A stretch of 64,000 nt of DNA. It comes from Prochlorococcaceae cyanobacterium jk18x22bins.40. Its GTDB lineage: Bacteria; Cyanobacteriota; Cyanobacteriia; PCC-6307; Cyanobiaceae. Position numbers and translations under genes: made by a program. Each line of letters opens with the position of its first letter. Within the stretch, counting starts at the first letter, position 1. The stretch covers positions 1 through 64,000 of the forward strand of contig JAJDVL010000023.1 in the NCBI GenBank assembly GCA_022826155.1. Direction: 5' to 3'. A model generated the notes under the pieces. It was not told the DNA's origin. It worked only from the letters and a program-made list of their open reading frames with translations, and made no database searches. Positions 57,416 through 64,000 of the stretch are shown here, in pieces.

Positions 57416-59037
57416 CAGGAGAACGGCCGCGTCTGTCGGCAGCGTCGCTCCACTGCGGCCACCAAGCCAATCCCCAGGCAGTTCACCAGTAGCGCAGAAC
57501 GTCCATAGCTCATAAACGGCAACGGAATACCGGTCACGGGGGCCAAACCGGTTGTCATGAACACGTTCACCACCACTTGAAACATCACCATGGCCAGGAT
57601 GCCAATGACCAGGAGCGATTCAAAGTCTGTTCTGGCCACTGTGGCGATCTTGAGCAGTCGCCAACACCAGGCGGCAAACCCTAACACCACCAGAAAACAC
57701 CCCACAAACCCCATTTCCTCTCCCAGGGCACTGAAGATGAAATCCGTGTGTTGCTCCGGAATGAATTGAAGTCGGGTCAGTTGCCCCTGGAGCAGGCCAG
57801 TGCCTGCAAAGCCGCCGGAACCAATGCCGATGATGCTTTGAATGATGTGGTAGCCGCCCCCCAGCGGATCCATGGAGGGATTCAGAAACAGGGTCAGGCG
57901 ATCCCGTTGATAGCCCTTCAGCCCATGCTCCCAGAGCCAAGGTGTAGACAAGGATGTTGCCACCAACGCCACTGCCGTCAGCACAGCGCCGCTCCAACGC
58001 CAAGGCAGGTGGCGCCAAGCCATGATTCCCATGGCGGTAATCCAGATCACCTGAACCACGAGGATGCCCGGTGATCCCGTGTGCTGGAGACCACCCAGGA
58101 GCGCTGCGGGCAGGGGGGATAACAGCAACAGCAGCCATTGCCAAGGCATGGCAGACCAATACAGCATTCCCAACAGCACGGCTCCGAACACCAGAGACGT
58201 GCCCAGATCCGGCTGGACCAGCACCAGGGCCCACGGCACCAGAATCACGCCAAAAGGGCGGAGCAGGTCCATGGGTTTCTGGATAGGGAACCGATCCAGA
58301 ATGGCAGCCACAAGAACAATGGTGGCAAGCTTGGCGAACTCCGACGGCTGCACCTGGAACGGACCCAGGGCCAGCCAACGCTGGGCGCCAAGGGCCTCGG
58401 TGCCCACCAGGTTGACCGCCAGCAGCGCAGCAACAGTGCCCACCAGTAGCAGTGCCAGCAGGACAAGAGACGCCCATCCACCCGCCCTGGACCAGTCCCC
58501 CTGGGGGCGAGAGCCTTGGGGGGCCTCCTGCCAGTGTCGAGATCTGCGCAACGACAACAGTTCAGGGGAAAGACGGGATACATACAACGCCAGCACAAGG
58601 CCCACAACCCCCGTAATCCAGTGGTCCAGCCAGAGCCCATCCACACCCATCAGCTTGCAGATGATGAGCGTGGCACTCACGCCACTGAAGAACAGTGGGG
58701 GAAACGTGAAAAGACTGGCCGCTCTGCCATTGAGCCGCGGGACTTGGAGTTGGAGGCCAAGCCAGCGGTTGCAGATGGCCAACAGCACAGTGTGGAGCAC
58801 CGTGGTGCGGGAGACGACGAGAAGCAGGGCCACCAGCAGCGCCATAGCGGCGGCGCCAGGGCTGAGCCAGGGCACATCACCGCTCACCTGACGCTGGGTG
58901 CTGGCAATGAGCAGGCCGGAGATACCGATCAAGGCCACGGGCACGCCCCAAAGCACCAAGTCAAACCGGAGACCCAGGTCCCGCTCCTGATAGCGGCTGG
59001 AAAACCGGCTGGATCTGTGGCGTCTGAACAGATCCAT
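57415..59037 (-). CDS. rodA: Rod-shape/peptidoglycan glycosyltransferase RodA with extra insert
   Basis: 540 residues against about 420 in other members of the lineage as I recall them. The SEDS signature is present: VGTEALGAQRWLALGPFQVQPSEFAKLA, DLGTSLVFGAV, QRDRLTLFLNPSMDPLGGGYHIIQS, EQHTDFIFSALGEEMGF, and GIPLPFMSYGRSALLVN. After the first helix (GISGLLIASTQRQ) about 86 residues (51-136) have no counterpart that I know. They hold two or three more hydrophobic segments before LDHWITGVVGLVLALYVSRL resumes. A second extra piece (about 165-188) precedes SLVLLALLL. It polymerises glycan during elongation. Confidence 0.87.
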   Translation of the reverse strand: MDLFRRHRSSRFSSRYQERDLGLRFDLVLWGVPVALIGISGLLIASTQRQVSGDVPWLSPGAAAMALLVALLLVVSRTTVLHTVLLAICNRWLGLQLQVPRLNGRAASLFTFPPLFFSGVSATLIICKLMGVDGLWLDHWITGVVGLVLALYVSRLSPELLSLRRSRHWQEAPQGSRPQGDWSRAGGWASLVLLALLLVGTVAALLAVNLVGTEALGAQRWLALGPFQVQPSEFAKLATIVLVAAILDRFPIQKPMDLLRPFGVILVPWALVLVQPDLGTSLVFGAVLLGMLYWSAMPWQWLLLLLSPLPAALLGGLQHTGSPGILVVQVIWITAMGIMAWRHLPWRWSGAVLTAVALVATSLSTPWLWEHGLKGYQRDRLTLFLNPSMDPLGGGYHIIQSIIGIGSGGFAGTGLLQGQLTRLQFIPEQHTDFIFSALGEEMGFVGCFLVVLGFAAWCWRLLKIATVARTDFESLLVIGILAMVMFQVVVNVFMTTGLAPVTGIPLPFMSYGRSALLVNCLGIGLVAAVERRCRQTRPFS

Positions 59038-59041
59038 GGCG

Positions 59042-60085
59042 TCAGCAAGGGGTCACCAAGCGCCTGCGGAGTTGTTGCGCCAATCCCTGCAGGGCCACGC
59101 CAGCGGGAGAGCCCGGCTGGGACAGCACCAGGGGTTGGCCTTCCTCCGGCGGCAGTTGCAGGGGCAGTTGGGCTAGAAGGGGCACACGGGCCTCAGCCGC
59201 CAGTTGGGAGCCGCCCCCTTCACCAAACAGGGCGTAGCGTTTCTCAGGCTGATCCGGCGGTGCAAACCAACTCATGTTCTCCACCACTCCCAGGACGGGC
59301 ACCCCCAACTGCTGAAACATGGCCAGGCCACGGCGGGAATCAGCCAGGGCCACCTGCTGCGGCGTCGTGACGATCACCACCCCCTCCATGGGCACCGCCT
59401 GGGCCAGGGACAACTGGGCATCCCCCGTGCCCGGCGGCAGGTCCACCACCAGCACGTCACGCTCTCCCCATTTCACTTGATAGAGAAATTGGCGGATGAC
59501 GCCGTTGAGCATGGGCCCCCGCCAGATCACCGGTTGTCCGGGATTGATCAGCAACCCCATGGAGACCATGGCAATACCGCAACTCTCCAGGGGCACGAGC
59601 AGTTGCTGACCATCCTCTTCCGCCGTCTCCGGAGCCATCTCGCTTAACCCCAGCATGATGGGGGTGTTGGGACCGTAAAGATCCGCATCCAGCAGACCAA
59701 CCCGCAGGCCTGTCGCCGCCAGGGCGCAGGCCAGGTTCACGGCAACGGTGCTCTTCCCCACGCCCCCCTTGCCACTGCTAACGGCCACCACCGCCTTGAC
59801 GCCCGCAATGGGACGGGTCTGGGGGGCAGTGGGCGCCGAGGCCGGGGAAGCCGCCAGTTCAATCTGGACATCCTCAATCCCGTCAAGGTTCAACAGGGCA
59901 GCGCGCAGTTCCTTGGCGATGCGGTCCCGCTGGGGATTGGCATGGGCCGGCAGGGCCAATTCGACGATGGCCCGTGGTCCCTGCAGCCGTGGATTGCGAA
60001 TCCACTCCAGCTCCAGCAGGCTTTTCCCGCTGCCCGCATCCGCCAGGGGGCGCAGACATGCCAGAGCGTCACTAATGGTGGTCAT
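59042..60085 (-). CDS. mrp: Mrp/ApbC-type iron-sulphur cluster carrier P-loop ATPase
   Basis: 347 residues from the ATG at 60085. An N-terminal DUF59-like domain ([30 protein letters not shown]) is followed by the P-loop [17 protein letters not shown] (deviant Walker A), [16 protein letters not shown], and [15 protein letters not shown]. Residues [18 protein letters not shown] complete the family pattern. It is thought to carry Fe-S clusters to target proteins. It is divergent from hemF (55-base spacer) and followed by rodA with 4 bases between. Confidence 0.93.
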   Translation of the reverse strand: MTTISDALACLRPLADAGSGKSLLELEWIRNPRLQGPRAIVELALPAHANPQRDRIAKELRAALLNLDGIEDVQIELAASPASAPTAPQTRPIAGVKAVVAVSSGKGGVGKSTVAVNLACALAATGLRVGLLDADLYGPNTPIMLGLSEMAPETAEEDGQQLLVPLESCGIAMVSMGLLINPGQPVIWRGPMLNGVIRQFLYQVKWGERDVLVVDLPPGTGDAQLSLAQAVPMEGVVIVTTPQQVALADSRRGLAMFQQLGVPVLGVVENMSWFAPPDQPEKRYALFGEGGGSQLAAEARVPLLAQLPLQLPPEEGQPLVLSQPGSPAGVALQGLAQQLRRRLVTPC

Positions 60086-60140
60086 GGAGTGGGAGAAGAT
60101 TGGGGAAGTGTCAAGATCTTGCCTGAACCACGCTCGTCCC

Positions 60141-61214
60141 ATGGTGCAGCATCCTCTGCAAGAGGCCCCGTGCCAGTCTCCGTCCTCGTCCGCAGATCCC
60201 CCAGCCAATGCGCGGGAGCGTTTCCGGGCTTTTGCCTGCGGTCTGCAGGATCGGATCTGTGCAGCCCTGGAGGAGGTGGATGGTGCCGGCAGCTTTGCAG
60301 AAGAACGCTGGCTGCGACCGGAAGGAGGTGGCGGCTGCTCACGGGTACTGCGGGACGGAGCACTGCTGGAGCAGGGGGGCGTCAATTTTTCCGAGGTGGA
60401 AGGTAGCCATCTGCCCCCGTCCATCGTGAAGCAGCGCCCCGAGGCGGCAGGGCAGCAGTGGTTTGCCCTGGGCACCTCAATGGTGCTTCATCCCCGCAAC
60501 CCCTACGTCCCCACAGTCCATCTCAACTACCGCTACTTCCAGGCGGGTCCCGTGTGGTGGTTTGGTGGCGGCGCCGATCTGACGCCCTACTACCCCTTTC
60601 TCCAGGACGCCCGCCACTTTCACCGCACCCTGCAAACAGCCTGTGATGGTGTAGACCCCCGCTATTTCGCCGTCTTCAAGCACTGGTGCGATGAGTACTT
60701 TTATCTCAAGCACCGCCAGGAAACACGCGGGGTGGGGGGCATTTTCTTTGACTATCAGGACCCCAGCAGCGTGCTCTACCGGGGTGAGAACAGCCAGGGG
60801 GAAGCAGCCCGGCGCAGTAACGACATTGGCCCGATCCAGCACGATTGGGAGCAGTTGTTCCAATTGGCCCAGGCCTGCGGCCATGCCTTCCTGCCCAGCT
60901 TTTTGCCCATCGTGGAGGCGAGGCACGCCATGACCTATGGAGAGCGGGAGCGTCAATTTCAGCTTTATCGCCGCGGCCGCTACGTGGAGTTCAATCTGGT
61001 GTTTGACCGAGGCACCATTTTCGGCCTGCAAACCAAGGGGCGCACCGAATCCATCCTCATGTCTCTCCCCCCCCTGGTGCGTTGGGAGTATGGCTATCAA
61101 CCGGAAGCCGACAGTTGGGAAGCGCTCCTGTACGAGGAATTTCTGCGGCCCCGGGATTGGCATGGGGACGGGGAGCTAGAGGCGCGTTGCCGCGCCCGTG
61201 GCGCCCTGGGTTGA
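60141..61214 (+). CDS. hemF: Oxygen-dependent coproporphyrinogen III oxidase
   Basis: 357 residues from the ATG at 60141. Family motifs: [61 protein letters not shown] and [12 protein letters not shown]. It carries out the oxidative decarboxylation to protoporphyrinogen IX in haem and chlorophyll synthesis. The last 39 bases overlap, tail to tail, the amidase-like gene. Confidence 0.95.
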   Translation: MVQHPLQEAPCQSPSSSADPPANARERFRAFACGLQDRICAALEEVDGAGSFAEERWLRPEGGGGCSRVLRDGALLEQGGVNFSEVEGSHLPPSIVKQRPEAAGQQWFALGTSMVLHPRNPYVPTVHLNYRYFQAGPVWWFGGGADLTPYYPFLQDARHFHRTLQTACDGVDPRYFAVFKHWCDEYFYLKHRQETRGVGGIFFDYQDPSSVLYRGENSQGEAARRSNDIGPIQHDWEQLFQLAQACGHAFLPSFLPIVEARHAMTYGERERQFQLYRRGRYVEFNLVFDRGTIFGLQTKGRTESILMSLPPLVRWEYGYQPEADSWEALLYEEFLRPRDWHGDGELEARCRARGALG

Positions 61215-62141
61215 TGTCTTCCGATGAGTGGACGGTGTTGACTGGATTGGTGGCGGTACCGCCACCTGGGGCGGGAGGGGTGATTGCTGTGCGGCCACGG
61301 TTGTGCCTGGGCTGGGGGACAAGGGGGGCAGCGACGGCACCTGGAAAAAGGACTGGGGTACACCAAGGGCCTTGGCCATGGTGGTCACCACCCGATCAGC
61401 AATGGTGTTGAGGGCGGCATCGCGGGTGGCGGGATTTCGCAGCTTGTTCTCCAGGTCCCCTTCCAGCTTGCCCACCTCCAATATGGTGATGCCCCGCTTG
61501 GGGGCGCCCAGCACCCCACGGAAATCCCAGGGGAAGGAGCCGAATTCCCGCGCCAGGTGCTCATCAATGACCGTTTGCCCCCCATACACCCGGGGGATGA
61601 CGCCGGAGCCAAGGCCGTCACGGCCATAGGCGTCGTAATGAATCTCCAGTGCATAGCCCCCTGCCTGCGCATGGCGCTTGCCCTGGCTCCAATTGGTGCG
61701 GGGGTCGTCACCATTGTGGATGGTGCGGACGCCGGGGTCATAGAAGCGGATATTGAGCCCCCGTTGCCTGCCCAGCTTGGCAATGCGCTTGGCTGTGGCC
61801 AGATTCCAAAAGGTCTCATCGGTTATGCCGGGCTGCATGGGGCGCGCACCGTTAACAGCCACCGCATAGCCCCTGGTACCAGGGCTTATGCGTTGGGAGT
61901 CCGCATGGCCCGCCAGCACAAGGATGGGCACGGTGTGGGTTGGGCGCCGCTTGCCCAGCCAATTCTTCTTCACTGTGAGCCGTGAGCGTTCCCCTGTGTT
62001 CACTGCCACCTTGCGGAACTGTCCATAGGGTGTCCTGGGCAAGGCCTCCTGGGCCAGCAACGGCTGTGTCAGGGGCGGCACCGGGCTGATCAGCAGCAGA
62101 ACGAATGCCAGAAAGGAGCGGGGGGGCACAGGTGTCAGCAA
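61176..62141 (-). CDS. Secreted amidase-like protein (N-acetylmuramoyl-L-alanine amidase fold)
   Basis: 321 residues. A signal peptide ([21 protein letters not shown]) and a zinc-amidase-like body follow: [21 protein letters not shown] (first His), [29 protein letters not shown] (Glu/His pair), and [26 protein letters not shown] (glutamate). The C-terminal 60 residues are Pro/Ser/Gln-rich and low in complexity. It resembles Amidase_3, but spacing differs, so cleavage of peptidoglycan is inferred rather than shown. Its last 39 bases overlap hemF. Confidence 0.65.
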   Translation of the reverse strand: MLTPVPPRSFLAFVLLLISPVPPLTQPLLAQEALPRTPYGQFRKVAVNTGERSRLTVKKNWLGKRRPTHTVPILVLAGHADSQRISPGTRGYAVAVNGARPMQPGITDETFWNLATAKRIAKLGRQRGLNIRFYDPGVRTIHNGDDPRTNWSQGKRHAQAGGYALEIHYDAYGRDGLGSGVIPRVYGGQTVIDEHLAREFGSFPWDFRGVLGAPKRGITILEVGKLEGDLENKLRNPATRDAALNTIADRVVTTMAKALGVPQSFFQVPSLPPLSPSPGTTVAAQQSPLPPQVAVPPPIQSTPSTHRKTSTQGATGAATRL

Positions 62142-62156
62142 CAGGCCTGGGCTGAA

Positions 62157-62723
62157 TTATTCAAACGAGACTGCGGTTGTGCAAGGGGTGAGCTGCAACT
62201 GCAGGGTCTTGCCCAGCTCGGCTTCCATGGCCATTAACTCATCGCGATGGACCCGCATCACCAAGCGACTGGGCACCACCTGATCGGGTGTGAGCAAGCG
62301 AAGATCCAGTTGCTCTTGTCGTTGAGCGCGGCGCAAATAGACGGGTGCGGCCGTCACCCCCACCAGGCCCAGAGCGATGGACCACGATGGGGCACTGTTG
62401 GGCAACATCTGGATCATCACCAGCCCCAGAGCGGCGCCACCGGAACACCCCAGAAATGCCAGCAACACGGCCAGGGGAACACTGGCGGCAACATGGCCTT
62501 CATAAACCAGGTGACGCCGTTCCGGGTGGGTACGCACCACATGCCAGCCCCGCGCCGCCAGCCAGTGGTCCAAATCACGCAACACCTGTAACGAGGGGCG
62601 GTAGCTACTGACGACCATGGCCATGGTCCGGTCCTTGCTGGAGGCCCGCAAAAAAAACACCAACCCGGTGGCCAGCAACAGGGTCAGCAGCAGGGTGGAG
62701 GGCAGGACAACGGAAGATGGCAT
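62157..62723 (-). CDS. CCB2/CCB4-type (DUF2930) cytochrome b6f cofactor assembly protein
   Basis: 188 residues from the ATG at 62723. An ATG at 62741 is also possible. Layout: an N-terminal transmembrane helix (LPSTLLLTLLLATGLVFFLRASSKDRT), then a soluble segment (HWLAARGWHVVRTHPERRHLVYEG), then two more helices (AVLLAFLGCSGGAALGLVMI and ALGLVGVTAAPVYLRRAQ), and a C-terminal tail. This matches the CCB2/CCB4 family, which in algae is needed to attach haem ci covalently to cytochrome b6. The call is by pattern memory. Confidence 0.7.
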   Translation of the reverse strand: MPSSVVLPSTLLLTLLLATGLVFFLRASSKDRTMAMVVSSYRPSLQVLRDLDHWLAARGWHVVRTHPERRHLVYEGHVAASVPLAVLLAFLGCSGGAALGLVMIQMLPNSAPSWSIALGLVGVTAAPVYLRRAQRQEQLDLRLLTPDQVVPSRLVMRVHRDELMAMEAELGKTLQLQLTPCTTAVSFE

Positions 62724-62770
62724 GGGGCCAGGCTGTGGCATCAGCAGGCCATAGCCTGGCGGATTTTCGC

Positions 62771-63271
62771 CTAAGCGGAGGCTGCAGGATTCAACTGACG
62801 GCGTTCCGCTTGCAGCTCGTCGGCCAGTCGCTGATCCTCTGTCGTGAAGCTTGTTGTCAAATTGCGGCCCGCCACAAGCCCGGCCCCTGAAAACGGATTC
62901 AGGGTATGCTCCTTGAGCCAGCGTTGCCACGAGGCCACCAGAGACCGAGCCTCCTGATGAACAGCCTCCGACAAGTGCAGCATGCGCCGTGGGCGTCCGC
63001 GGCTGGGGCAGCGTTTGGCATAGCTGATGATGGCCCCTTGTCGATCCAGGAACTCAATGGCCTGCTGCAGCATGGTCTCGGAGATACGCAGATGAGGGTG
63101 CAACTCCACCAACTGGTTGGTCAGGGCCGTGGGGTAGTCGTCTTTCTTGAGGAGGCACTCCAGAATCCAACAGACCGACAATTCAAGACCCAAGTATTGA
63201 ACCGGTGGCTCGGCAAAAAAGCGCTGGATATCAGGGAGGCCCATGGTGGCCAGTTGACGTCGAGAAGCCAT
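62771..63271 (-). CDS. Winged-helix-like regulator of cyanobacteria
   Basis: 166 residues. Residues about 25-100 suggest a winged helix: LSVCWILECLLKKDDYPTALTNQLVEL, then HLRISETMLQQAIEFLDRQGAIISYAKRCPSRGRPRRML, in which the last stretch looks like a wing. It has no ligand domain. It could be a PadR- or MarR-like DNA-binding protein, but I cannot tie it to a named regulator. The ATG at 63271 is preceded by a 112-base spacer facing the RNase D gene. Confidence 0.6.
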   Translation of the reverse strand: MASRRQLATMGLPDIQRFFAEPPVQYLGLELSVCWILECLLKKDDYPTALTNQLVELHPHLRISETMLQQAIEFLDRQGAIISYAKRCPSRGRPRRMLHLSEAVHQEARSLVASWQRWLKEHTLNPFSGAGLVAGRNLTTSFTTEDQRLADELQAERRQLNPAASA

Positions 63272-63383
63272 GTGGTCCTATACGGCTATCCATGGCCTAG
63301 TCCCGATCATCTTGATTTTCAAGGTGGATTTGTGAAGGAATTGGCAAGCTTGGGATGGTTTCTGCGTCACGCCTGTCTGCCCC

Positions 63384-64000
63384 ATGCCCAGTCAAGTACC
63401 AAGTCAAGCTGCCCGGTTCGCTGTTTTTGATGATGATCTCAGCCAGGAGTGGGCCTCCTTCTACAGCGACAGTGATGCCCTGGCCGTGGATACGGAAGCC
63501 ATGGGACTCTGCCATGGCCGTGACCGTCTCTGCCTGGTGCAGATCGCTGATCGCGAGGATCGAGTCTGCTGTGTGCGCATTGCCCGGGGCCAGACCCGGG
63601 CCCCGCGACTGCAGCAGGTGCTGGAGCTCGGCCATATCGTGAAGGTGTTCCACTACGCCCGCTTCGACGTGGCTGCTCTCCGCCAGGGCCTTGGCATTGC
63701 TGTGCAGCCCGTTTTTTGCACCAAGATCGGCAGCCGTCTGGCCCGCACCTATTCCCCCCGCCACGGCCTCAAGGACATGGTCCAGGAATTGTGTGGCGTG
63801 GAGTTGGACAAGGGGGCCCAGAGCAGCGACTGGGGGCGGGTGGACCAGCTCACGGAACAGCAACTGGCCTATGCCGCCAACGACGTGCGCTTCCTCCTGG
63901 GCGCCATGGACCGTTTGCGGCACATGCTGGAGCGTGAGGAGCGTCTGGAATTGGCCCAGCGTTGCTTCACCTGTGTGCCCACGCTGGCGGAACTGGATCG
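63384..64000 (+). CDS. rnd: Ribonuclease D, 5' part (runs off the window)
   Basis: An ATG at 63384 opens a frame that continues past the end, at least 205 codons. The DEDDy exonuclease motifs are present: Exo I LAVDTEAMGLCHGRDRLCLVQI, Exo II VFHYARFDVAALRQGLG, and Exo III QLAYAANDVRFLLGAMDRL. The family trims 3' ends of stable RNAs, including tRNA precursors. No C-terminal HRDC domain can be judged, as the gene is incomplete. Confidence 0.9.
   Translation, partial: MPSQVPSQAARFAVFDDDLSQEWASFYSDSDALAVDTEAMGLCHGRDRLCLVQIADREDRVCCVRIARGQTRAPRLQQVLELGHIVKVFHYARFDVAALRQGLGIAVQPVFCTKIGSRLARTYSPRHGLKDMVQELCGVELDKGAQSSDWGRVDQLTEQQLAYAANDVRFLLGAMDRLRHMLEREERLELAQRCFTCVPTLAELD

Overview
The window is chromosomal DNA of a unicellular, GC-rich picocyanobacterium of the marine Synechococcus/Prochlorococcus/Cyanobium radiation. 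It carries genes for PsaD, PsbV, a CP43-like IsiA antenna, ferredoxin and a cyanobacterial-type RNA polymerase omega, together with several families largely confined to oxygenic phototrophs (CSP41, Ycf55/DUF3685, PAM68, CCB2/CCB4, PSII S4 protein, DUF1818). The gene order clpB2-secE-nusG-rplK-rplA-rplJ-rplL-rnhA-pyrD and the order psaD-trpE-gshA-ppc next to rodA-mrp-hemF are, from memory, typical of picocyanobacteria. An outer-membrane autotransporter with tandem Cache domains, IS/MITE remnants, decayed genes and apparently missing neighbours (no pilQ after pilMNO) would suit a host-associated lineage such as 'Candidatus Synechococcus spongiarum'. That placement is inference.

Layout. 1-2000: a transposase remnant and a solitary isiA on the minus strand. 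2019-11607: a nine-gene minus-strand run (read hisA, fur-like, ycf55-like, thioredoxin-like, CofE-like, GNAT-like, nadC, argS, hisC). Its middle five genes are almost all start/stop overlapped and four of them lack a known function. 11685-15182: a CSP41-type protein convergent with the Cache-autotransporter. 15246-21564: clpB2 and the secE-nusG-ribosomal protein cluster with a probable L10 leader. 21711-26155: rnhA, pyrD, pilM, pilN, pilO. 26193-30791: phosphoribosyltransferase, uracil-DNA glycosylase, VOC protein, aspC, a group 3 sigma factor and a DUF92 protein. 30931-36184: dnaE, a small membrane ORF, PAM68-like, rpsO, ruvA.

36204-38913 is the most disturbed stretch. It holds a frameshifted methyltransferase, a membrane protein gene of unknown family with a decayed partial copy 1.4 kb away, an intact MITE-like element and an inverted partial copy of it flanking a small secreted YHYH/peptidoglycan-binding gene, all ending against tRNA-Val(GAC).

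38985-47524 holds an S4-domain protein, serA, petF, psbV, rnz, rpoZ, DUF1818, a HEAT-repeat protein, and thiC behind a TPP riboswitch. 47774-64000 holds recF, tRNA-Arg(CCG), a GNAT protein, the coupled psaD-trpE-gshA-ppc run, a degenerate histidine kinase coupled to a rodA carrying an extra membrane insert, mrp, hemF, an amidase-like protein, a CCB2/CCB4 protein, a winged-helix-like protein and the start of an RNase D gene.

Most of the window is housekeeping. The points most worth pursuing are the Cache-autotransporter, the Fur-led operon of uncharacterised genes, the repeat-flanked island beside tRNA-Val, and the RodA insert.
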